Positions 1-7,079 of a DNA stretch of 23,829 nt are shown here, in pieces. Position numbers and translations under genes: made by a program. The notes beneath the pieces are model-generated. The model made no database searches. It saw nothing but the letters and a program-made list of their open reading frames with translations, and was not told the origin of the DNA. Numbering within the stretch: position 1 is the first letter of the stretch; each line of letters opens with the position of its first letter. This DNA comes from Verrucomicrobiota bacterium (GTDB taxonomy: Bacteria; Verrucomicrobiota; Verrucomicrobiia; Chthoniobacterales; UBA10450). The stretch lies in assembly GCA_003219095.1 (NCBI GenBank), contig QHPM01000124.1, forward strand, positions 1 to 23,829. Direction: 5' to 3'.

Positions 1-202
1 ATTGGAAGGTCGATTCGACGCCGGGGACGATGCGGTGATCGAGGATCCATTGCACAAGCTGCCAATGCAATTCGGAATCGTAACTCCAGGTAACATGGTA
101 GTTCCAGACCATCGACAGGCGAAGGAGGACCCCGACCAGAAATACAGCGAGCTCAATCTTTCGCCGGAGTAACCATCTCAACGGATCCATAAGCGTCTTC
201 AT
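1..202 (-). CDS. Membrane glycosyltransferase-like protein, N-terminal part (runs off window)
   Basis: The gene reads leftward from an ATG at 200-202, or a second in-frame ATG at 188-190, and has no stop before the window edge, so only about 67 residues are visible. The peptide has a basic start (RWLLRRK) followed by a hydrophobic segment (ELAVFLVGVLLRLSMVW), then YDSELHWQLVQWILDHR. A first transmembrane helix followed by a short loop with D/E and 'H..lv..I...r.vP' is the usual N-terminus of polytopic GT39/ArnT-like lipid-linked sugar transferases, in which the acidic loop residue is catalytic. The family assignment is inference from this short piece. The stop of the neighbouring GIY-YIG gene lies five bases upstream of its start. 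Confidence 0.6.
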   Translation of the reverse strand, partial: MKTLMDPLRWLLRRKIELAVFLVGVLLRLSMVWNYHVTWSYDSELHWQLVQWILDHRIVPGVESTFQ

Positions 203-206
203 GGTT

Positions 207-611
207 TTACTGCCGATTACTGCCAATTAAAACTGCGTTTAGCGATATTTCGCGGGCCATAAAAATGCTATTTTCACCATGGTAAATCTGGCTTCGAGAG
301 GGGCGGCCGGGACTCGAACCCGGAACCAACCCCGAAAGCATTCGGGGCTGCTCTTTCTCCGCATGTTCGGCAGCCCGCAATATCGAAATGGCAATACGCG
401 GATTCTTTTTTCGTTTCAAAAGGAGTTCGAATTTGCGCGCCTCGCCTGCTGAAGGCAATTCTTTGGCTGCGACTAACCTCACCTCGCCGCCGAAGCGATG
501 GGTCGTGTGATTATTGCCCCGCTGATGTTCTGCGATTCGTCGTTCCAGATTTTCAGTGGAACCGATGTAATAGCGTCCGGAAACGCCTCGCAGAATATAA
601 ACCCAAGCCAT
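207..611 (-). CDS. GIY-YIG nuclease domain protein (UPF0213-like) with read-through tail
   Basis: The first 90 or so residues are a compact single-domain GIY-YIG protein. VYI at 4-6 and YYIGS at 14-18 form the two signature strands, followed by NLERRIAEH, HTTHR and a basic KRKKNPR segment. Members of this small family are often annotated as putative endonucleases; their cellular role is mostly unknown. The family usually ends near residue 90-100. Here the frame stays open to 134 residues because the tail (SGLVPGSSPGRPS and beyond) is a translation of a degenerate tRNA 3' half at about 304-357, so the last 40 residues are probably not part of the conserved fold. The gene starts ten bases from the 3' end of tRNA-Lys and runs in the same direction, so it may be co-transcribed with it. 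Confidence 0.8.
   Translation of the reverse strand: MAWVYILRGVSGRYYIGSTENLERRIAEHQRGNNHTTHRFGGEVRLVAAKELPSAGEARKFELLLKRKKNPRIAISILRAAEHAEKEQPRMLSGLVPGSSPGRPSRSQIYHGENSIFMAREISLNAVLIGSNRQ
300..357 (-). pseudogene. Degenerate tRNA 3' half (T arm and anticodon arm remnant)
   Basis: On the minus strand this stretch reads as the end of a D arm (GAGCAGC), an over-long anticodon arm, TTGGTT, and a complete T arm with TTCGAGT loop. The 27 bases at 304-330 are identical to 626-652 of the intact tRNA-Lys. The anticodon arm is abnormal: stem CCCCGAA/TTCGGGG closes a tetraloop, giving ten bases where a tRNA has a seven-base loop. A normal D arm and 5' acceptor strand are missing, so it cannot be a working tRNA. 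It lies inside the 3' part of the GIY-YIG reading frame. Confidence 0.65.
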
Positions 612-620
612 AACGTTAGC

Positions 621-693
621 TGGGTCGGCCGGGACTCGAACCCGGAACCAACGCCTTAAAAGGGCGCTGCTCTACCGATTGAGCTACCGACCC
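621..693 (-). tRNA. tRNA-Lys (anticodon TTT)
   Basis: Full cloverleaf of 73 nt on the minus strand: acceptor GGGTCGG/CCGACCC, D stem GCTC/GAGC with an eight-base loop, anticodon stem GCGCC/GGCGT with loop CTTTTAA (anticodon TTT), variable loop TGGTT, T stem CCGGG/CCCGG with TTCGAGT, and discriminator A. CCA is not encoded. It decodes AAA/AAG lysine codons. It is flanked on both sides by degenerate tRNA pieces and is followed at ten bases by the GIY-YIG gene. Confidence 0.95.
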
Positions 694-720
694 GCGTTTT
701 TTAGAGTTTGAACGATTCGC

Positions 721-783
721 GGTTCCAAGGCAACCAAGGCCGAAAGCGTTCGGGGCGGCTCTGCCCATTGAGGACCGACCCCC
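721..783 (-). pseudogene. Degenerate tRNA 5' half
   Basis: Read on the minus strand, this matches the 5' half of the adjacent tRNA-Lys (GGGTCGGT, CTCAAT, GCAGAGC), then continues with the same odd anticodon-arm sequence seen at 331-347 (CCCCGAACGCTTTCGG here, CCCCGAATGCTTTCGG there) and TTGGTT. The T arm has decayed. It is upstream of the intact tRNA-Lys in the same orientation. It and the piece at 300-357 look like two decayed copies of one tRNA-like ancestor. Confidence 0.5.
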
Positions 784-845
784 GCGCGGAGAATCACTTT
801 CTGATGCCTGCGGAACTTTTCAATATACAATGAAACGCTGGGAAC

Positions 846-1490
846 GTGATCTCACACAAATACAAATGCATTTTCGTTGAAGTGCCCAAGACCGGTTCGG
901 CTAGCATCCGGGCCGTTCTGGGGAAGCCATGGAAGCCGCACCTGAATTTGTGCCAGATCAAAAATCACATGGAGAATTACTGGACGCACGTGGATGGGCG
1001 AACGAACCGGGTGCTGGAAGTTTTTTATCTCGCACTGCCAAAACAGCGCAGGATCGACATCGGACGCAAACAATTCGAGACCTACTTCAAGTTTGGCTTC
1101 GTTCGCAACCCATGGGACCGCGTCGTTTCGCTTTATGAGCGCAAGGAAATGGGGCAGCTCAAAGATAAAATGACCTTCGCGCAGTTTGTCGATTGGATTC
1201 AGTACAGCAGCGCCACTTGCATTCACTCATTGCCGCAGCGTTACCAGCTTGATTGGTTTGTCGATCCTAACGGGAATGTGATCGCCGATTTCATCGGCAA
1301 ATTCGAGCGACTCAACGAGGATTGGGGTTTTGTCGCGAAAAAGCTCGGGATCGACGAAGGGTTGCCCCACCGGCGGGCGAATCCTCGGGAACGACATTAC
1401 ACTGAATATTACGACCCGCGGACGCGTGAAATGATCATGAACAAATTTAGGATCGACATCGAACACTTCGGGTATGAGTTCGGCAAATAA
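846..1490 (+). CDS. Sulfotransferase family 2-type protein
   Basis: A 214-residue protein, probably transferring sulfate from PAPS to a carbohydrate hydroxyl. The 5'-phosphosulfate-binding loop is VPKTGSAS at residues 13-20. The 3'-phosphate motif is FVRNPWDRVVSLY at 85-97, with the Arg and Ser expected to contact PAPS. FxR-NPWDR followed by a Tyr is typical of the Sulfotransfer_2 (carbohydrate) family. There is no signal peptide or membrane anchor, so it is probably cytoplasmic or peripheral. The start is GTG; a nearby ATG at 830 is in another frame. It is followed by a second sulfotransferase of a different family about 100 bases on, in the same direction. The acceptor is unknown; a cell-surface glycan is likely by context. 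Confidence 0.85.
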   Translation: MISHKYKCIFVEVPKTGSASIRAVLGKPWKPHLNLCQIKNHMENYWTHVDGRTNRVLEVFYLALPKQRRIDIGRKQFETYFKFGFVRNPWDRVVSLYERKEMGQLKDKMTFAQFVDWIQYSSATCIHSLPQRYQLDWFVDPNGNVIADFIGKFERLNEDWGFVAKKLGIDEGLPHRRANPRERHYTEYYDPRTREMIMNKFRIDIEHFGYEFGK

Positions 1491-1594
1491 AATCGTGGCG
1501 ATCGTGCTGACCTGCGATCGCATGGTGATGCCACGATTGCGCGCAAGTCGTGAATAGCACCGGCTGCATTTTTAGCTAAGATCAAGCCGAACGA

Positions 1595-2350
1595 GTGAAG
1601 GTTTGTCCGCCAGAACGTTTGCAAAAGAGACCTCTGCCCGGGATCCGAATTCGTCGTGATGATGTGTTTATTGTCTCCTATCCGCGGTCGGGCAATACGT
1701 GGCTCCGTTTTTTTGTGGCCAATCTGATAGCTCCGGATGAGAAGATCACTTTCCGCAACATCGAGAACTACGTTCCCAGCATCTACAAGTCCGCCGATAC
1801 GTTGGACGCGCGCGAAGGCCGCAGGTTTATCAAATCTCATAACCCTTGTTATGAGCTCTACCCAAAGCTCATCTATGTTTATCGCGACGGGCGCGACGCG
1901 CTGGTCTCCTATTACTATTACGCAACTGGAAAAAATGTTTTCTCCGGAAGCTTCGAAGAGTTCGCTTTCTCCCCGTTCGTTGAACAATTCACGTCTTGGA
2001 AAGAGCACGTCGCCAGCGCTCATGATTTCGCGTCCAAATACCCCGATCGCATCCTGATTCTTCGCTACGAGGAAATGCTCACAGGAACGCTCTCCGCTCT
2101 CATCCGCGTACCCACGTTTCTTGGCTTGGGGTGTGACGCTCAAGCCATTGCCGAAGCAGTAGAGAAAAGCTCCTTCAAACATTTGCAAAAAATCGAGAAA
2201 AAATCGGGAGGCGAAACCCTGGGCAAGAGATTCACCTTCTTCCGCAGCGGCAAGAGCAATCAATGGCAGCAGCATTTTAATCCGGAGTTGTATCGGAGGT
2301 TTCTACGGGAAAACGGCGAGATCTTGCTGCGCTTGGGATACAGGCTCTGA
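1595..2350 (+). CDS. Sulfotransferase family 1-type protein
   Basis: A 251-residue protein with both PAPS-binding signatures. The 5'-PSB loop is SYPRSGNTWLR (residues 28-38), where the Lys seen in many homologues is Arg. The 3'-PB motif is YRDGRDALVSYYYY (about 96-109). Near the C-terminus, FFRSGKSNQWQQHF corresponds to the RKGxxGxWKxxF element of cytosolic-type sulfotransferases. Length is normal and the frame is intact. The start is GTG at 1595; there is no strong ribosome-binding site. It follows the family-2 sulfotransferase and precedes a broken gene by 20 bases, so the three were probably one transcription unit. The substrate cannot be read from the sequence. Confidence 0.87.
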   Translation: MKVCPPERLQKRPLPGIRIRRDDVFIVSYPRSGNTWLRFFVANLIAPDEKITFRNIENYVPSIYKSADTLDAREGRRFIKSHNPCYELYPKLIYVYRDGRDALVSYYYYATGKNVFSGSFEEFAFSPFVEQFTSWKEHVASAHDFASKYPDRILILRYEEMLTGTLSALIRVPTFLGLGCDAQAIAEAVEKSSFKHLQKIEKKSGGETLGKRFTFFRSGKSNQWQQHFNPELYRRFLRENGEILLRLGYRL

Positions 2351-2370
2351 TCAGGAGCCTTACGCGTTAG

Positions 2371-3228
2371 GTGAAAGGTATCGTTCTATCGTTTGATCCA
2401 CACTTGGAGATCGCGAACCTGCTGGTGGAAACGTACAACCGCCTGTGGCCCGAGTGCCCTTTCCAATTTCGCATTCCATTCAGCCATCGTGATCCCAGCA
2501 CGATTTTCCGGGCCCAGAACGTCGAGTTCATTTCGACGACACCCGATATCCGTAGCACGATGGAAAATCTGTTGCGCGATCTGCCCGAACACGAGTTTGT
2601 TTACTGGTGCGTCGACGATCGCTATCCGATCGAGATCTTCGAGCCGACGGTTCTTCGCGCAGTTAGCGACTTTGTTGCTCATGAAGCCAGCGATGTTGAT
2701 TCGATCAAGCTGACTGATCTTACCGTGGAGGGAATCGAAGGAAAATTGGATCGACGATTTTTTTCGCTTCGACGATGGCGAAGCCGAACCCGTTCCGATT
2801 CTCAGCCAGTCGGAAATGACAAGACGTGGCGGCAGCGCGAAGAAGCCGTGGCCAGAGAGCCCACGTTTACCCTGGCTGGTCAGCGCTTCTTTCGACAGCT
2901 CGGGCATCCAAAGAACGGATTTTATATGCCGCAATTTACTACGCCGGCATTTCTGAAGCGATTTTTCCTCGCTCCAACACTGCCGTTAAACTATGGCATA
3001 CGCTAGTTTCATCATTTCCTCCTCGCCGCAAATTTTGAGCATAAATCTTACTTCCCGGATAAATTTCTTCTTTCCCTCGGTGAATCGACATTCAAGGGCC
3101 GGTTAAGCGTGATTTGCCACGAACAGATGCTCAAGTTTGGCGTGACTGCTCCGAAGATCGAAATCGTTAGCGACTATAAGATCTATTCCGATCGCGGCAT
3201 TGCCGGGATCGTTCAACCCAACTCGTGA
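2371..3228 (+). pseudogene. Unrecognised hypothetical gene interrupted by an in-frame TAG (possibly also frameshifted)
   Basis: A GTG at 2371 opens a frame that stops at TAG 3004-3006. The same frame then continues without interruption to TGA 3226-3228, encoding FHHFLLAANFEHK, then LSVICHEQMLKFG and a plausible C-terminus. Both sides look like real protein (for example EFVYWCVDDRYPIEIF near residue 76 and NGFYMPQFTTPAFLKRFF near 188), so the likeliest reading is one gene of about 285 codons with a nonsense codon. The Arg/Ser-rich part around 2760-2830 follows a run of seven T at 2758-2764 and may reflect a compensated frameshift. I do not recognise the family. Its position 20 bases after a sulfotransferase suggests the same glycan-related unit. 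Confidence 0.6.
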
Positions 3229-3286
3229 ACGAAGGATTGCCGAAGAGTCCTGATCCAAACGGATGACTGATCAGCGCTGAAGTTCC

Positions 3287-3790
3287 ATGGACATCGCCAC
3301 GATTGCCAATTTGATTAATGCCATCGCGGTGACCGCCGGAGTCATTTTCGCAGCGGCCCAAATCCGGCAGTATCGGCAACGGCGCCAGCGCGACGCCATG
3401 CTTGAGTTGGTAAGGTCATTTCAGAGTCCGGCGTTTACTGCTGCCTTGCGTCGCGTCCTTTCCCTGCCCGATGGAGCCGACGCGGCAAAAATACGAGAAG
3501 TGCTCGGACCCGATGGCGAAGATGCGGTCTATTTAGTCTCGCTCACCTGGGAAAGCCTCGGTGTTCTAGTTTTTCGCCGCGAAGTGACGCTTGATTTGGT
3601 GGATGATTTCTTCAGCGGTCCGCTTGTAATCTCCTGGCAGAAACTGAAGGTTTATTCCGAAGAATGGCGGCGAACACTGAACCGGGAGACTGGTAACGAA
3701 TGGTTTCATTGGCTCGCGGAAAGAATGCTGGAGCGCGAAAAAACTTCGCCGCCGGTTCCTGCTTACGAGGCGCACCGCGATTGGCGTTAA
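3287..3790 (+). CDS. Membrane-anchored hypothetical protein, DUF4760-like
   Basis: A 167-residue protein with one N-terminal hydrophobic helix (about residues 5-25, ATIANLINAIAVTAGVIFAA), then a basic stretch RQYRQRRQRDAMLEL and a soluble, largely helical domain ending in ERMLEREK. A helix followed by an Arg-rich 'Q-x-R/K' stretch and an 'alel...f.s..f' segment is the pattern of DUF4760-type proteins, whose function is unknown. It probably sits in the inner membrane with the domain in the cytoplasm. It stands alone, with the broken gene upstream and a convergent LysR gene downstream. Confidence 0.65.
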   Translation: MDIATIANLINAIAVTAGVIFAAAQIRQYRQRRQRDAMLELVRSFQSPAFTAALRRVLSLPDGADAAKIREVLGPDGEDAVYLVSLTWESLGVLVFRREVTLDLVDDFFSGPLVISWQKLKVYSEEWRRTLNRETGNEWFHWLAERMLEREKTSPPVPAYEAHRDWR

Positions 3791-3968
3791 GCCGATGGCA
3801 CGCTAAAAGCTGGCCGTAACGCCACAAAGGTTCAGAAAACGGCAAAGCTGCCAGTTCACATTCGAATATTGCAGATGCAACATAAAAATGTTAACTCGGG
3901 CGGCGCCACACGGAATTAAAGGTTGGTTCGATTGCCGCTGTTCTCAGGGCCCCGGCAGCAGCATCGCG

Positions 3969-4844
3969 TTAGGAATCGCGCAGTGCGCGCGCTTCCATCC
4001 GCAACGATTCCAAAAATGATTCTGCAATCGGCGGTAATTTGCCCGTCCACAACGCCGCCACCACCAAGTTTGGGAATCCCCGCAAAGGCAACGCTCGTGT
4101 TCGCGTCGGCGCTCGGCCTCCCGGCGGCAAGACGCTGAGGGCAATGCCAAATCCCGCCGCAACGTAAGGCGCGACTAATTCCAGCGATCCAGCTTCGATG
4201 CTAGTCGGCCAAACCAGCTCTTCCGCAGCCAATCCGCGGCGGAACAATTTCGTCAGCGCTTCATTCTCGGGCAACGCGATTAACAGTTCAGATGCGATCC
4301 GTTTCAGAATTTCGCGCGCGGACCTGGCGGGATGATTTTCCGGAACGAGCAAGACCAGCGGCACCTGCAGCAGTGCTTCGCTTCGAATTCCCGTCGCCGG
4401 TTTGCCTTCCAGCTCCGTAATTGCGAGATCGATCTCCTGCCTCTTCAGCAGCGCTTCGGCCATGGCCTGGTTGGCATCATGCAGACGCAATTTTAAATGC
4501 GGAAATCGCCGGCGATGCCGGACCAGTAAAATCGGAAGGTGATCGCGCAGAATGGTAGTGAGGGCGGCGAGCCGCAACCGTTGGGCGCTTTCGCCCCGCA
4601 GGCGCTGCGACGTTTCCTGGACACGGGAAAAAAAAGGCGCGACAAATTCGTAAAGCTCGCGACCCGCCGGCGTGAGTTGAAACGGTCGGCGCTGAAATAA
4701 TTTCAAACCGAGATCTTCTTCCAAACGCAGAATCTGCGCACTGATCGCCGGCTGTTGAATGCCGTACGGCATTTTGCGCGCGGCCTCGGTAATCCCACCG
4801 TACGTGGAGATGAAATAAAAGAGCTCAAGATGATGAATGTTCAT
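3969..4844 (-). CDS. LysR-family transcriptional regulator
   Basis: A 291-residue protein of standard LysR length. The N-terminal winged helix-turn-helix spans about residues 1-60, with FYFISTYGGITEAARKM, QPAISAQILRLEEDLG and LFQRRPFQLTPAG as its landmarks. The periplasmic-binding-like effector domain follows from about 90 (LRLAALTTILRDHLPILL). Its ATG overlaps the TGA of the upstream radical SAM relic (TGATG), so it was probably translated as the second gene of that unit. LysR genes usually control a divergent neighbour, but here the neighbour on the start side is a degraded locus. The target and inducer are therefore unknown, and the gene may have outlived its regulon. Confidence 0.88.
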   Translation of the reverse strand: MNIHHLELFYFISTYGGITEAARKMPYGIQQPAISAQILRLEEDLGLKLFQRRPFQLTPAGRELYEFVAPFFSRVQETSQRLRGESAQRLRLAALTTILRDHLPILLVRHRRRFPHLKLRLHDANQAMAEALLKRQEIDLAITELEGKPATGIRSEALLQVPLVLLVPENHPARSAREILKRIASELLIALPENEALTKLFRRGLAAEELVWPTSIEAGSLELVAPYVAAGFGIALSVLPPGGRAPTRTRALPLRGFPNLVVAALWTGKLPPIAESFLESLRMEARALRDS

Positions 4845-5165
4845 CAGGCCGCGCGTCGCTCCTGCGTGCGAGCGGCACGAAAACTTTGCAAGAATCGCCG
4901 GCTCCGTTCCCGCACGAAATCGGGATGATAAAGACGACGAGCCAGCGCCTCGAAACCGCTTCGCAATTCCGCTACGGTTAGCGTGTCCGGTTGAAAATTA
5001 ATGTCGAAAAGAGTGCAGCGATTCCACGCGCGTTCAACCAGGAGCCGGTCCGATTTTTGAAAACGTTGGTAAAGCGGCGTGCCTGGAAACGGAGTTAAGA
5101 ACGTGATCTGAACATCGTAAAGCCCACTGGCCCGCACGAAATCGAAAACATTGTCGGACATTGGT
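4844..5165 (-). pseudogene. C-terminal remnant of a B12-binding radical SAM protein (DUF4070 region)
   Basis: About 105 residues, from VFDFVRASGLYDVQITF through TPFPGTPLYQRF and CTLFDINFQPDTL to the stop, match the C-terminal part of cobalamin-binding radical SAM enzymes of the DUF4070 type (the group containing hopanoid methylase and related proteins). The cobalamin-binding domain and the CxxxCxxC iron-sulfur motif are absent: the frame upstream of about 5165 runs into an unrelated gene fragment. A nominal open frame starts at 5248, but those first residues are out-of-frame translation of the neighbour. It cannot be an active radical SAM enzyme. The stop overlaps the LysR start. Confidence 0.7.
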
Positions 5166-5345
5166 AAATCCCAGGCCGAAAAAGGAAATGTGTCCGAGCC
5201 GCAACAGGCGACGGCGGTGGGAAGAATAACCGCCGAGCCATTCCTCACGCAGAAAAAACAATCCCATCACCGCGCCGGAAACGATTCCAGCCAACGTCGC
5301 TATCCAACCTGCCAACAAATTCCATTCTGCAACTGACGATTGCAT
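5157..5345 (-). pseudogene. N-terminal remnant of an integral membrane protein
   Basis: From an ATG at 5343-5345 the frame encodes a convincing N-terminus: a hydrophobic helix (LLAGWIATLAGIVSGAVMGL) followed by FFLREEWLGGYSS, RRRLLRLGHISFFGLGF. After GLGFTN the frame becomes nonsense-like while the radical SAM C-terminus takes over in another frame, so a deletion joining two genes is likely near 5155-5165. The family is one I associate with small uncharacterised membrane proteins of Verrucomicrobia and relatives; I cannot assign a function. Confidence 0.55.
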
Positions 5346-5485
5346 GCCTCCATGTTAGGAGAGTAGCGATAATCAAGGAAATCGATAATATTTCAGTGAA
5401 CATCGATTTCTTTGATGACTCCGAATTGATGTTCGCGGAAATTCTTTCAATTTTCGCTAATTCCGCGACGGACAGATTGTGCGCG

Positions 5486-6235
5486 ATGAACAACCTCTCC
5501 TCCCGGCTCTGGGCCACGTGTGCGGCCGGCATCTTTATCAACACTGAGCGCGCCGTTGCTTACATCTCCCCGACTGACACAAGCGCGGCCCAAAACCGAG
5601 TCCTCCTTGTCCATGGCATTGCCGATTCGGCGGCATCGATGCGACCGTTGCGAGCACGGCTTGCTCGAGATGGGCGCAAAACTATTGCGATTAATCTAAA
5701 GCCAAGCGACGGCAGAATCAGCCTGGAAGCGCTATCTCTGCAATTGCGCGACTACGTCCGAACGCATTTTTCGGCTGGGGAAAGACTCGATCTCGTTGGC
5801 TTTAGTATGGGTGGGCTAGTTTGCCGCTATTATGTTCAGATGATGGGAGGGAATTCGCGAGTCGATCGCCTCGTTACCGTGTCGGCACCCAATCATGGCA
5901 CCTTGCTCGCGTTCCTGAATAGACGCGTCGCGTGCAAAGAAATGCGGCCCGGCAGCGATTTTCTGCGAAAGCTTAACGAAGATTGGTCGACTTTGCGCGA
6001 AGTAAAAGTCACCTCTTTGTGGACGCCACTGGATCTGATCATTATCCCGGCAACGAGCTCACGCATGCCAGTTGGGGTCGACAAGCCCATTCCAGCATTG
6101 GCCCATCCGTTGATGGTTTTGCAAAGAAGACCGCTTGACGAAGTAGCCAAAGCACTCTCGCACCCATTGCAACGCCGGCAGTTGGCATCGACATCTGGCG
6201 CGCCGGAACAGAAGAATTGTAGGCCGTCTCGGTGA
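5486..6235 (+). CDS. Alpha/beta hydrolase, lipase class 2-like
   Basis: An alpha/beta-hydrolase fold protein with oxyanion motif LLVHGIADS, nucleophile elbow GFSMGG, a likely acid in WTPLDLIIIP and a likely catalytic histidine in LAHPLMVL. VSAPNHGTLLAF after the elbow is typical of triacylglycerol lipase/esterase class 2 and PGAP1-like hydrolases. The frame is open from a GTG at 5396 (279 residues). I prefer the ATG at 5486 (249 residues; nucleophile Ser at 107), because the first 30 residues of the longer form are not family-like. No convincing ribosome-binding site decides this. The RLWATCAAGIF region could be a weak export signal. The last 25 residues look like unconserved tail. The gene is transcribed divergently from the relic at 5157-5345. 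Confidence 0.78.
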   Translation: MNNLSSRLWATCAAGIFINTERAVAYISPTDTSAAQNRVLLVHGIADSAASMRPLRARLARDGRKTIAINLKPSDGRISLEALSLQLRDYVRTHFSAGERLDLVGFSMGGLVCRYYVQMMGGNSRVDRLVTVSAPNHGTLLAFLNRRVACKEMRPGSDFLRKLNEDWSTLREVKVTSLWTPLDLIIIPATSSRMPVGVDKPIPALAHPLMVLQRRPLDEVAKALSHPLQRRQLASTSGAPEQKNCRPSR

Positions 6236-6485
6236 AATGGATTTTTTCATCAGCTTGAGGTCCGCCGCGGCAGAGTATGTGTTTAGCGCCAAGGGCGCGA
6301 TGTGAAAACAACCTCGGGCATCGCTTAGGATTGTGATTGGACATTAGACAAGCGCGTAAGGCGCGACTCAAGGCGATGAATCGCGCCTGCAGCGCACGCG
6401 TTTGGCGTGGCACGAATTGCCTGCGAACTGCCCAGGCTAGGATGAACGCCGCGGCTTTGGCGCTAAACAGATAGCGGTGGATGCC
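6236..6485. repeat. Gene-free stretch with nested inverted repeats
   Basis: No gene is visible in this stretch. A 12-bp inverted repeat (GTTTAGCGCCAA at 6281-6292, its complement at 6457-6468) brackets about 188 bp. Inside it, GGCGCGA at 6360-6366 pairs with TCGCGCC at 6381-6387. The layout, a long palindrome bounded by short perfect arms with smaller hairpins inside, resembles the elements in dnaE2, although the sequence differs. It may be a small non-autonomous repeat or a REP-type cluster. No transposase is present in the window. Confidence 0.45.
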
Positions 6486-7022
6486 CTATAACAGTTCCGG
6501 TTCGTCCCTGGAATAATCGAGCTGTCCGTGTACAATCCTGGCTGCCGAAGTAAAAGGATGCGGCTCGATTTTGCCGGCATCGATGATGTGAATGACTGCA
6601 ACACCATGTGCCTTCAAGTAATCGGCAATCAAACTGCGATGACATTTCCACCACACTGCTTCAGCGCACATGATCGCGGTAGGATGATGGCTGTCTGCCA
6701 TTTCTTGCAACCGTGTAATTCCACTGGCGAATTCCGTTGTTTCCATATGATCGGCGTAACCGCGGAATGATTCGTTGCGCCAGGCGGTGTTATGCGAATC
6801 CTTCCTTGCTTTTCGCCGCCCGCCCAGTTCTGGGAAATGTTCGTAACCAATCCCGTTCTGTCTTAGGGATTTCGCCAGCTCTTCCTTATTAAATTGCGGA
6901 TAGCGTCTCGAGCCTGGCAAGAGCCGGACATCGGCGACGAGCTTGATTCCAACTGCCTGCAACCTGCCAATAAACTCCTCGATTGTTCGAGTGGAATGTC
7001 CGATTGTCCAAATCCTCCTCAC
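6486..7022 (-). CDS. DUF488 family protein
   Basis: A 178-residue cytoplasmic protein with the landmarks of DUF488: IWTIGHSTRTIEEFI at the very N-terminus, LVADVRLLPGSRRYPQF, FPELGGRR, and the CAEAVWWKCHRSLIADYL segment with its conserved Cys and CHR. The biochemical function of this widespread family is not established. The start is a GTG at 7020-7022: the TIGHS motif always lies at the extreme N-terminus and no ATG precedes it in frame. It is divergently arranged with the mannosyltransferase gene, whose likely ATG lies 57 bases away. Confidence 0.85.
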   Translation of the reverse strand: MRRIWTIGHSTRTIEEFIGRLQAVGIKLVADVRLLPGSRRYPQFNKEELAKSLRQNGIGYEHFPELGGRRKARKDSHNTAWRNESFRGYADHMETTEFASGITRLQEMADSHHPTAIMCAEAVWWKCHRSLIADYLKAHGVAVIHIIDAGKIEPHPFTSAARIVHGQLDYSRDEPELL

Positions 7023-7079
7023 CTTTTGATCACTCGCCCGGAAGTTTTGAAAGCGCGAATCGCTTTTGCTTTTTCCAAA

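Noticed and set aside
300..357. A second functional tRNA gene
   Set aside because: The anticodon loop region is three bases too long, a proper D arm and 5' acceptor strand cannot be formed, and the region is decayed.
830..845. ATG at 830 as start of the first sulfotransferase
   Set aside because: It is in a different frame from the PAPS-binding motifs; GTG 846 is the first in-frame start.
846..1226. Minus-strand frames opposite the first sulfotransferase
   Set aside because: The plus strand carries both PAPS motifs in a single intact frame; the opposite frames have no recognisable content.
6894..7079. Start of the PIG-V-like gene at 6894
   Set aside because: This part overlaps the well-supported divergent DUF488 gene and its translation has no family features; ATG 7080 gives the expected N-terminal helix.
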